DNA of 15,210 bases from CAVSWN01 sp046728115 (GTDB lineage: Bacteria > Acidobacteriota > Vicinamibacteria > Vicinamibacterales > CAVVIG01). Both the position numbers and the translations under genes were made by a program. This document shows positions 1-6,601 of the stretch, in pieces (positions within the stretch are counted from its first letter, which is position 1; every line of letters begins with the position of its first letter). Location: positions 1 through 15,210 of the forward strand of contig JBKPDW010000564.1 of assembly GCA_046728115.1 (NCBI GenBank), read 5' to 3'. Below the pieces are notes generated by a model that searched no databases, was not told the DNA's origin, and saw only the letters and a program-made list of their open reading frames with translations.

Positions 1-2
1 CG

Positions 3-35
3 TCGTCGGCAGCGTCAGATGTGTATAAGAGACAG
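3..35 (+). other. Residual Nextera sequencing adapter
   Basis: These 33 bases match the Nextera/Tn5 read-1 adapter, ending in the transposon mosaic end AGATGTGTATAAGAGACAG. This is library-preparation DNA, not genome sequence. It means the contig ends here artificially and the gene entering from the right (inactive M16 peptidase) is cut by the assembly. Translating the adapter gives the artefact peptide start MCIRDR, which should not be annotated. Bases 1-2 are probably also non-genomic. Confidence 0.97.
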
Positions 36-1569
36 GCGCTATCTTTTTTCCGTCCGTATCCAGGAACACGATGTCCTTGTACGCGCTCAGCTGATCCTTC
101 ACCTTCGCCCAGTCGCCGACGATGGCGACGATGGAGTTCTCGGATCCGAGCAGCGATGCAGATGCGCTCTTCACCTGTTCCGGCGTGACGGCGGTTATGC
201 GGCTCCGGAATGTCTCGGGGTAGTCCTTCGCCAGACCGAACACATACACCGTGTTCAACAGCGTGGCCAGACCGTTTTGCGTGGCGGTTTGAATCGGAAA
301 GATGCCGCGGATGTAGCTCTTTGCCCCCTGCAACTCGTCGCCGCGACTTCCCTCGGCGCGCAGCTTGTCGATCTCCTTGTACACCTCGGTCAGGGTCGGT
401 CCTGTCACTTCGTTGCGGACGTCGGCGGCGAAGCGATAGAACCCGGCGTCGGCAAAGCCGGTCATTATGGATGACGGCGAGTAGGTGTACCCCTTCTCCT
501 CGCGGATGTTGCGCACGATGCGCGAGTTGAACGCGCCGCCGTAAATGGTGTTCGCCAGCGTCAGCTCGTACCACCGCGGATCGCTGCGCTTGACGACGAA
601 ATTGCCGACCGCGATGGACGACTGGACGCTGTTCGGGCGCTGAACGAAGTAGACGTGTCGTCCCGTCAGCGGCGGCGCCGCAGGGAATGTCGCTTTCGGG
701 ACATCGCCCCTGGCCCAGGCACCGAACGATTTCTCCGCGGCAGTCACCACGGCGTCGGCATCGACCGCGCCAACGATGAGCAGGAACGCATTGTTCGGCC
801 GGTAGTAAGTTTTGTGAAACGATTCGAGCGCGGCACGATCGATGGCCTGCAGCGACGCTTCGGATTCGGATGTCCGCGCGTAGGGATGATCGCCGAACAG
901 CGCGCGGCGGAACTCGCGGTTCGCCAGAAACTGCGGCGACGCCTTTTGCTGCGCGACGTTCTGCATCCGCTGCTGCTTGAGGATCGCAATCTCCTCAGCC
1001 GGCAACGTCGGGTTGATTACAACGTCCGCAAGGAGTTCCATGAGCTGCGGCGCGAACTCGGCGAGGCCGCGGACCGAAAGCGCCGAAAAATCCTGCGACA
1101 CGGTTGCCGACAGCGATCCGCCCATGGCGAAGACGTCCCGGCGGATCTGACGGCTGTTCTTCGTTTTGGTGCCTTCCTGGATCGCGTCGGCCGTGAAGTT
1201 CGCGAGACCCGTTTGATTGGCCGGATCGTTCGCATAGCCTGACAGGACCGTCAGCATCAGCGTGACTTTCGGGATCACGGTCTGCCGTGTGACGATCACG
1301 CGGAGTCCGTTCGACAGCGTCCGCTCCGCACGGGGCGCGAGCTGGAAGGGCCGCTCCGGCCCCACTGCGGGCCGCTCCGCCGTGGACGTCTGCGCGCTCG
1401 CACCAGCACATAGGGCGCCCAGCATCGCACCGAGCACCAGCAACCGCGCACCTGGCACCCGGCACTTGGCACCTGGCGCACGGCACTCGGCACCTGGCAC
1501 CCGGCACCCCGCACCTGGCACCCGGCACCCGGCACCCGGCACCGAGCGGAGGGAGCAACGCCTTGTCAT
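36..1569 (-). CDS. M16 family peptidase, inactive (beta-type) subunit, 3'-truncated
   Basis: About 511 residues are visible before the reading frame runs into the adapter. The protein aligns in pattern with M16B peptidases: an early NGLRVIV strand, a two-lobe layout, and the C-lobe motif NIREEKGYTYSPS (about residues 340-350). Where the active partner has HxxEH, this protein reads GLANFTADAIQEG, so the zinc ligands are absent. In the family this marks the non-catalytic subunit that helps bind substrate in an alpha/beta pair. ATG at 1569 overlaps the stop of the upstream M16 gene (ATGA) and has a good GGAGG 6 nt upstream, so coupled translation is likely. The N-terminus is odd: a 7-bp DNA repeat is translated in frame as a Cys/Arg-rich 7-residue repeat before a hydrophobic signal segment (LLVLGAMLGALCAGASAQ). 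The last visible residues, DTDGKKIA, lie near the expected C-terminus. A periplasmic location is inferred. Confidence 0.88.
1447..1544. repeat. Heptanucleotide tandem array A (GGCACNN), 14 units, inside a coding region
   Basis: Fourteen consecutive 7-bp units of form GGCACNN stay in exact register for 98 bp, with variation mostly in the last two bases (CC, CT, TT, TC, AC). On the minus strand the unit reads GGTGCCR. The array lies in frame inside the 5' end of the inactive M16 gene, where 21 bp gives a 7-residue repeat (VPGAGCR, VPGAECR, APGAKCR). It has the same core as the array upstream of lysC, in the opposite orientation on the plus strand. Confidence 0.95.
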
Positions 1570-2981
1570 TTGGCACCTCCCTCCGGTCGGCGATCGATCG
1601 TGGTTCGATTGGCAGGCACGAGGTATTTCCTGGCGGCCTGCTGGACGTCGGCGGCGGTCACCCGATCGAGGTCGGCGAGGATCGTGTTGATGCGATTTGG
1701 ATTGTCGTCGTAGAGTGCAAACGCTGCGAGCAGATCGGCCCGTCCGAACAACGGGATGTTGCCGCCCTCGAGATTTTCGAGGAACGACGACCTCATGTTC
1801 ACTTTGGCCTGCCTCAGCTCGTCGTCCGTAATCCCGTGCTCCTGGACCGCGCCGATGACTTTATCGACCACCTTCAACACGTCGGCCCCTTTGAGGTCCG
1901 GCCGGTAGTCCACGCGGAAGGTGTACAGCATCGGCCCGTTGTAGTCGAAGTTGTTGCCGAGCCCGTAGTTGAAGCCGCCTGACACCGCGGACGCGATCTG
2001 GTTCTCCTTGATCAGCGCCTGATACATCTTCGCGCTTTCGTCGCTGACGAGCAGCGGATCGAGAATGGACAGCGCGAAGAAGTCTTTCGTCATGCGTTCC
2101 GGCAGGTGATAGCCGAATGCGATCGCCGGCGTTCGGGCGAGCTTGTCGCTCTCGGTACTGATTTTCTCGGCCGTCTGCGGCGGCTCGCTGATGTCGGGCC
2201 GCGGCGGAAGCGGTCGCGATGGAATGCCGCCGAAATGCTTTTCCGCCAGCTTCACCACCTCGTCGGGCGACGCATCGCCGGACACCACCAGCACGGCGTT
2301 GTTCGGCGCGTAGTACGTCTCGAAGAACTTCTTCACATCGTCGAGCGTGGCGGCCTGGAGATCCGACAGGTCGCCGTAGAAATTGTGCGCGTTGTACCAA
2401 TTCGTGTTCGCCTTCTGCGGGAGGCCGAGCCACTCGAACGCGCCGTACGGCTGGTTCAGCACGTTGACGCGCACCTCTTCGCTGACCACATCCTGCTGGT
2501 TCTTGAACGTCTCGGGCGTGATCTTGAGAGAGCGCATCCGATCGGCCTCCAGCCACAGGGCGAGCTCCAGCGCGTTGGACGGCATCAGCTCGAAGTAATT
2601 GGTGTGATCGAACCGGGTGGATCCGTTCAGCGTCCCGCCGTTCTCGTTGACGATGCGGACGTGCTCGAACTTGCCGACGTGCTCCGAACCCTGGAACATC
2701 ATGTGCTCGAACAGGTGAGCAAAGCCGGTCCGATTCCGCGGTTCGATGCGAAACCCGATCTGATACATGACCTCGACGACAACGACCGGCGCCGAGTGGT
2801 CTTCGCTGACCACGACGCGAAGGCCGTTGGGCAGCTTGCGGTAGACGACCGGCACGGAGAACGTCGTTGCGGACGTGCCCGACAAAGCCCGGCCGGGCGT
2901 TTGCGCGGCGGGGAGCGACGCCGAGAGCGTCGCCAGTACGGCGGCGAGAAGGATGCTGCGCATAAGGCGTGAATCTACCAT
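1566..2981 (-). CDS. M16 family zinc metallopeptidase, catalytic (alpha-type) subunit
   Basis: The 471-residue protein is a normal length for M16B peptidases. It carries the inverted zinc motif HLFEH at residues 89-93, within GFAHLFEHMMFQGS, and a downstream glutamate at 168/169 (VVSEEVRVN) that fits the third zinc ligand. The N-terminus has a signal peptide (MRSILLAAVLATLSASLPAAQ), so a periplasmic or cell-envelope protease acting on peptides or unfolded proteins is likely; the substrate is unknown. Two starts are possible, ATG at 2981 or ATG at 2963. The second gives the more compact signal peptide, and neither has a strong Shine-Dalgarno. Its stop overlaps the start of the inactive M16 partner, which is the usual arrangement for the heterodimeric enzyme. 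Confidence 0.93.
   Translation of the reverse strand: MVDSRLMRSILLAAVLATLSASLPAAQTPGRALSGTSATTFSVPVVYRKLPNGLRVVVSEDHSAPVVVVEVMYQIGFRIEPRNRTGFAHLFEHMMFQGSEHVGKFEHVRIVNENGGTLNGSTRFDHTNYFELMPSNALELALWLEADRMRSLKITPETFKNQQDVVSEEVRVNVLNQPYGAFEWLGLPQKANTNWYNAHNFYGDLSDLQAATLDDVKKFFETYYAPNNAVLVVSGDASPDEVVKLAEKHFGGIPSRPLPPRPDISEPPQTAEKISTESDKLARTPAIAFGYHLPERMTKDFFALSILDPLLVSDESAKMYQALIKENQIASAVSGGFNYGLGNNFDYNGPMLYTFRVDYRPDLKGADVLKVVDKVIGAVQEHGITDDELRQAKVNMRSSFLENLEGGNIPLFGRADLLAAFALYDDNPNRINTILADLDRVTAADVQQAARKYLVPANRTTIDRRPEGGAK
1576..1580 (-). promoter_or_regulatory. Shine-Dalgarno for the inactive M16 gene
   Basis: On the minus strand GGAGG sits 6 nt before the ATG at 1569, within the last codons of the upstream M16 gene. 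It supports this ATG as the true start, and therefore supports translation of the heptad repeat that follows. Confidence 0.7.
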
Positions 2982-3000
2982 ACGGGGATTAGACGAGTCG

Positions 3001-3096
3001 GGCGGGTTGGAGGATTGCGCGATCGTGGGATCGAAGGGACAATTTCTTCAGCCGGGCTGTTCAGCGCTCGACGACCGTAATCCTCGCAACCCCGCC
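3001..3096. repeat. Imperfect inverted repeat between mscS and the M16 operon
   Basis: Arms 3001-3019 (GGCGGGTTGGAGGATTGCG) and 3076-3096 are inverted copies with two 1-nt bulges and one mismatch that would be a G-U pair in RNA. The spacer is 56 nt. The element fills most of the 116-nt gap and would form a long-range hairpin in the minus-strand transcript just before the M16 start. No run of T follows it, so it is not a clear intrinsic terminator. It may instead be a processing or stability element, or a decayed dispersed repeat. Confidence 0.6.
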
Positions 3097-3097
3097 A

Positions 3098-4162
3098 TCA
3101 CACGTAGGGTTTGATGCCGCGGCCGACGAACGCGGTCATCAAACGGCGGCGGAGTTCGTTGGCGACTTTGCCCTGATTGAGCGGCAGCGTCTTGAACTTG
3201 ACGCGGAGGGTGGCGGCGCCATCGCTCAGGGATTCGATGCCTACCACCTCGAGGGGCGCGAGCAGGAACGACTGCCAGGCTGCGTCCTTCTCCATCGATG
3301 CTGCCACCTCGCGCGAGGTCCCGATCACTCGATCGATGTTCTCGGTGTAGGCGACGCGCACGTCCACCACGGCGTATGCAAACTGCTTGCTGAGATTGGC
3401 GAGCGTGGTGATCGTCCCGTTGGGAAACACCTGCACGGCGCCTTCGCCGTCGCGGACGACGATTGTCCGGAGGTTGACCTGTTCGACGACGCCAGTCACG
3501 CCGTTCACGCGGGCGAGGTCGCCCATGCGCACCTGATCCTCGAGAATGAGAAAAAATCCCGAGATCACGTCCCGCACGAGGTTCTGCGCGCCGAATCCGA
3601 TCGCGAGGCCGGCGATGCCGGCGCCGGTGAGGAGCGGCAGGACATCGAACGATAGCTCCCGGAGCAGCATGAGAATCGCAACGAAGCCGACGAGCGTCGA
3701 GACCAGGCTCGTCAGGATGCCGGTCAGCGTGGTCGCGCGCCGCTGCCACTCCAGGTCTGCGGCGGCATGCCGGCGCGCCAACTTGAACTGCATGTGCTCG
3801 ATCGCGAGGTTTGCAGCGCGGATGACCACGAAGGCTCCCGCACCGATGAGCAGCACGTTGATCCCATGTGTCGCGAGGGGGCGCACGAGCGTGCGAGCCT
3901 CGAAGGCCGATTCGTTGATTCCGAACCTGGCGAGCGCCAGCGACACGCTGGCGAGGGCGGCCACGCCGTAGGCGAGCAGCGTCAACGACCGAATGAGCTG
4001 CCGCGCGCGCGCCTGAACTGCGGCCCGATTGTCGGATCCGACGATGTCGAGCGCACCGACGAATCGGCGAAGGACGGCGTGAGCGACACGCACGACGATC
4101 GCGGCAATCGCGAACGCCAGGACCATCGCCGCGACGGTCGCGAACTGAGACGCAGAGATCAC
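3098..4162 (-). CDS. MscS-family mechanosensitive ion channel
   Basis: The 354-residue integral membrane protein has hydrophobic segments near residues 7-32, 58-78, 99-119 and 147-167. These are followed by the MscS pore-lining helix region LLTGAGIAGLAIGFGAQNL (about 177-195) and the beta-domain entry GFFLILEDQVRMGD. A C-terminal cytoplasmic alpha/beta domain follows, ending at GIKPYV. Family members open under membrane tension to release small solutes during hypo-osmotic shock. The start is GTG at 4162, overlapping the pyruvate kinase stop as GTGA, so translation is probably coupled. Length and topology fit the small YkuT/YggB-like group with extra N-terminal helices. The role in tension release is inferred from the family; no specific ligand or regulatory domain is seen. 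Confidence 0.93.
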   Translation of the reverse strand: MISASQFATVAAMVLAFAIAAIVVRVAHAVLRRFVGALDIVGSDNRAAVQARARQLIRSLTLLAYGVAALASVSLALARFGINESAFEARTLVRPLATHGINVLLIGAGAFVVIRAANLAIEHMQFKLARRHAAADLEWQRRATTLTGILTSLVSTLVGFVAILMLLRELSFDVLPLLTGAGIAGLAIGFGAQNLVRDVISGFFLILEDQVRMGDLARVNGVTGVVEQVNLRTIVVRDGEGAVQVFPNGTITTLANLSKQFAYAVVDVRVAYTENIDRVIGTSREVAASMEKDAAWQSFLLAPLEVVGIESLSDGAATLRVKFKTLPLNQGKVANELRRRLMTAFVGRGIKPYV

Positions 4163-5574
4163 AAACGGTGAATCTTAAGGTAGTTCGCGTCCACTCGCGT
4201 GAGGTCCGCATCGACGCGGGCGAGTACGACGGTCGATCCCGCCGCGACGAATCCCCGATCGACGAGATGGGCGCCGATCAATCGGCCGGCGGATTCGATT
4301 GCTTCGCCGATGTCGGTGCGCACGGGCGTGACGCCCCAGCAAATCGCAAGCCGCCTGGCGATGTCCTCCTGGTTGGTGATCGCCAGAATCGGCACGCTCG
4401 GCCGCAATGCCGAGAGGCGCCGGGCGGTGTGTCCGCCGCGCGTGACCGCGACGATGGCCTTGGCGTCGCTATGTTCGGCGAGGGTCACCGCCGCATCGCA
4501 TAGCGCCTGCGCGTGATCGGTCGACGCCGAGGCACGGCGTCTGCGAAACTCGCGGACGACCACTCCCGCTTCCGCTTCGCACATGATGGCATGGAGGGTA
4601 CGCACCGCTCGGACCGCGTGGGCGCCAACCGCCGTCTCCCCCGCCAGCATGATCGCATCCACGCCGTCGTCGACCGCATCCGCGGCGTCGTTCACCTCGG
4701 CGCGCGTCGGTCGTGGCTCGACGATCATCGACTCGAGCACCTGCGTGGCCACGACGACCGGCGTGCCGCGCTTCCTAGCGGCGTGAATGATTTCCTTCTG
4801 CGCGCGGGGCACGCGTTCGAGCGGAAGCTCGAGGCCGAGATCGCCGCGCGCGACCATGACCGCATCGCATGCCGACAGGATGTCGTCGAGGTGGTCGAGC
4901 GCCTGCGGGCGCTCGAGTTTGGCCATCAGCGGCACGTCGGCGGCGCCAGCATCCGACATCAGGCCGCGCGCCTTGCGCAGATCGTCCGCCGTCCGCACGA
5001 AGCTGAGCGCGACCATGTCCACGCCCAGCGACAGTCCGACGCGCAGATCCTCGACGTCCTTGGGAGTAATCGCCGAGGCCGGCAGCGCGACGCCAGGCGC
5101 GTTGATGCCCTTGTGTTCGCCGAGGTCACCGCCCTCGACCACGGTTGTATGAATCGCCGCACCGTCTCTGGAATCGACGCGCAGCTCGATCCGGCCATCA
5201 GAGAGCAGAAGCCGATCGCCAGGCCGCACGCTGCTCGCGAGGCCCTCGAAGGTCGTGGATACGCGTCCCGGCCCGCCGGCAAAGTCGCCCGTCGCGACCT
5301 CCAGCCGATCGCCTGGCTGCACTTTGAACGCCTTGTGATCCACGAGCGGACCGGTCCTGATCTTCGGGCCCGCGAGATCCTGAAGAATGGCCACATGCCG
5401 CCCAGCGCGTCCCGCCGCCGCACGGACACGGGCAAAGGTCGCCGAATGCGTTTCTCGCGTGCCATGCGAGAAGTTGAGCCGGAAGATGTCGGTCCCGGCC
5501 GCGATCAGCGCGTCGAGCACCGAGTCGGAGTCGCTGGCGGGGCCCACAGTCGCGATGATTTTCGTGCGTCGCAT
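4159..5574 (-). CDS. pyk: Pyruvate kinase
   Basis: This cytoplasmic glycolytic enzyme converts phosphoenolpyruvate and ADP to pyruvate and ATP. The 471-residue protein has the full set of landmarks: TKIIATVGPAS (4-14), substrate loop FRLNFSHGT (31-39), the lid B-domain (about 70-168), catalytic Lys219 in AKLER, metal ligands Glu221 and Asp245 (VARGDLG), the ATQVLESM segment (276-283), and a C-terminal alpha/beta domain with TRGGHTARRLS. ATQVLESM instead of the common ATQMLESM, and QDLAGPKIRTG instead of LDTKGPEIRTG, are mild family variants. The length matches bacterial enzymes without an extra C-terminal phosphohistidine domain. ATG at 5574 is preceded by GGAG 10 nt upstream, contributed by the heptad array. 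It is first in a two-gene overlap with mscS. Confidence 0.97.
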   Translation of the reverse strand: MRRTKIIATVGPASDSDSVLDALIAAGTDIFRLNFSHGTRETHSATFARVRAAAGRAGRHVAILQDLAGPKIRTGPLVDHKAFKVQPGDRLEVATGDFAGGPGRVSTTFEGLASSVRPGDRLLLSDGRIELRVDSRDGAAIHTTVVEGGDLGEHKGINAPGVALPASAITPKDVEDLRVGLSLGVDMVALSFVRTADDLRKARGLMSDAGAADVPLMAKLERPQALDHLDDILSACDAVMVARGDLGLELPLERVPRAQKEIIHAARKRGTPVVVATQVLESMIVEPRPTRAEVNDAADAVDDGVDAIMLAGETAVGAHAVRAVRTLHAIMCEAEAGVVVREFRRRRASASTDHAQALCDAAVTLAEHSDAKAIVAVTRGGHTARRLSALRPSVPILAITNQEDIARRLAICWGVTPVRTDIGEAIESAGRLIGAHLVDRGFVAAGSTVVLARVDADLTRVDANYLKIHRL

Positions 5575-5581
5575 AAAAACG

Positions 5582-5782
5582 GTTCTCCGTTCAAGGCTCG
5601 CCGTTCGCGGTTCGAGGTTCGCTGTTCGTGGTTCGCCGTTCGCGGTTCGAGATTCGCCGTTTGCGGTTCGCGGCTTGCGGTTCGTGGCTCGCGTCGCAGT
5701 TTGGGGTTGGCGCTCGACGCCGAACGACGAACCCGAACCACGAACCCGAACGACGAACCCCGAACGCCAAACGTCGAACCGC
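5582..5782. repeat. Heptanucleotide array C (GTTCGNN / CGAACNN), inverted arms, divergent promoter gap
   Basis: From 5582 to 5693 there are 16 units in exact 7-bp register (GTTCGCG, GTTCGAG, GTTCGTG, GTTCGCC and variants such as GTTTGCG and GCTTGCG). After a short turn around 5694-5714 the core reappears in reverse complement (CGAACGA, CGAACCC) to about 5782, with spacing mostly 7 and two 6-nt steps. The array fills nearly the whole 224-nt gap between divergent pyk and the methyltransferase gene, so their promoters must lie in or beside it. As RNA or single-stranded DNA it could fold into a long hairpin. Confidence 0.95.
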
Positions 5783-5784
5783 CC

Positions 5785-5790
5785 TAGAAT
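5785..5790 (+). promoter_or_regulatory. Possible -10 box (TAGAAT) for the methyltransferase operon
   Basis: TAGAAT lies 8 nt before the ATG at 5799, immediately after array C. Transcription starting about 7 nt downstream would give a leaderless or nearly leaderless mRNA, which fits the lack of a visible Shine-Dalgarno. No good -35 box is seen at the expected spacing, so this is tentative. Confidence 0.3.
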
Positions 5791-5798
5791 ATCGTGTC

Positions 5799-6452
5799 AT
5801 GGGCGCGATTGTCCCGGATGCGATCGAACGGTACCTGGCGGGTTTGAACCGCGCCGGCGACGCAGTGCTCAAGGACATCGCGAAGGCCAATGCGGCGCGG
5901 GGCCTACCGCTCGTCGACGCCGAAGTCGGCGCGCTGCTGCGGGTGCTCACGATGTCGGTCGGCGCGAACCGCGCCCTCGAAATCGGCGCCGCTGTCGGGT
6001 ACTCCGGGATTTGGATTGCCGGCGGCCTGGACGCCGACGGCATGCTGCTGACGCTGGAAAAGGACCCGGAACGCGCACAGGAAGCGCGCGCCAACTTTAC
6101 GCGCGCGGGCCTCGACGACCGTGTCAGCGTCATCGTCGGCGACGCCAACCTGAAACTCGCAAAGGTGTCAGGGCCGTTCGATCTGATTTTTCAGGACGGC
6201 GACAAGCGATTGTACACGCCGATGCTGGATCGGCTCGTGACGCTGCTCCGGCCCGGCGGGCTGCTCGTCACAGACAACGTGCTCTGGGATGGCAAGGTCG
6301 TACCGGGTTTCCTCGCACAGCCCGTCGATGACGAAGATACGAGAGCGATTGTTGAATACAACGAGCGCGTCGCCGCTCATCCGCAGTTGGTGACGGCGAT
6401 CGTTCCGCTTCGAGACGGCGTGTCGATTTCGGTCAAGAAGCCCCTTCAATGA
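5799..6452 (+). CDS. SAM-dependent O-methyltransferase (family 3, catechol/caffeoyl-CoA type fold)
   Basis: The 217-residue protein matches the small class-I O-methyltransferase family (COG4122-like). Motif I is ALEIGAAVGYSGIWIA (59-74), the acidic SAM-ribose position follows at LTLEKDPE (84-91), and the metal-binding aspartates sit in FQDGDK (131-136) and TDNVLWDGKV (158-167). These residues normally hold Mg2+ or Ca2+ to orient a vicinal hydroxyl of the acceptor. The substrate cannot be named from sequence. The reading frame stays open upstream into the heptad array, but family homology begins at the ATG at 5799, so the longer form is rejected. Its stop overlaps the start of the next small gene (ATGA), making it the first gene of a three-gene plus-strand unit with the amidase. 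Confidence 0.92.
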   Translation: MGAIVPDAIERYLAGLNRAGDAVLKDIAKANAARGLPLVDAEVGALLRVLTMSVGANRALEIGAAVGYSGIWIAGGLDADGMLLTLEKDPERAQEARANFTRAGLDDRVSVIVGDANLKLAKVSGPFDLIFQDGDKRLYTPMLDRLVTLLRPGGLLVTDNVLWDGKVVPGFLAQPVDDEDTRAIVEYNERVAAHPQLVTAIVPLRDGVSISVKKPLQ

Positions 6453-6469
6453 ATGCCCCTTCAATGACT
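6440..6469 (+). repeat. 15-bp tandem duplication at a stop/start junction
   Basis: GCCCCTTCAATGAAT (6440-6454) is followed at once by GCCCCTTCAATGACT (6455-6469), 14 of 15 identical. Each copy contains an ATGA. The first holds the methyltransferase stop overlapping an ATG; the second supplies another in-frame ATG at 6464. A local duplication of the gene junction explains the two possible starts of the small gene. Confidence 0.85.
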
Positions 6470-6601
6470 GTCGAATCCTGGCTGCAGGCAGCCGTCGCCG
6501 ACGCGGAACGCCGGGGGTTGCCGGAACTCAAGCCGCTGCTCGAAGAACTCGCGCGGGCGACGGCTCGTCTGCGGGCCGCCGGGTTCGGTCAATCGACGTG
6601 A
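6449..6601 (+). CDS. Small 50-residue protein, possible amidase partner (AtzG/GatC-like by position)
   Basis: This short ORF lies exactly between the methyltransferase (ATGA overlap) and the amidase (TGATG overlap), which argues that it is real. The protein is mostly helical in appearance and strongly charged, with core ADAERRGLPELKPLLEELAR (residues 18-37). No membrane segment or catalytic motif is seen. Amidase-signature enzymes such as AtzE and GatA often work with a small helical partner encoded beside them (AtzG, GatC), and position and size suggest the same here; the sequence alone does not prove it. The start may be ATG 6449 (50 aa) or ATG 6464 (45 aa, MTVESWLQ...). The latter is probably ancestral given the 15-bp duplication. 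Confidence 0.7.
   Translation: MNAPSMTVESWLQAAVADAERRGLPELKPLLEELARATARLRAAGFGQST

Noticed and set aside
19..474. ORF starting MCIRDR at the left edge
   Set aside because: The start lies in the Nextera adapter and the frame is antisense to the inactive M16 gene.
995..1576. 193-codon minus-strand ORF starting MPNDKALLPP
   Set aside because: It overlaps the M16 gene in another frame; the M16 frame has family motifs and a Shine-Dalgarno with stop/start coupling.
4513..5787. 424-codon open frame on the plus strand opposite pyk
   Set aside because: It is a shadow of pyruvate kinase; the end of the translation is the heptad array read as RFEVR/RFAVR repeats.
5628..5798. Upstream extension of the methyltransferase to 5628
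   Set aside because: The added residues are translated heptad repeat and do not fit the family N-terminus, which begins near the ATG at 5799.
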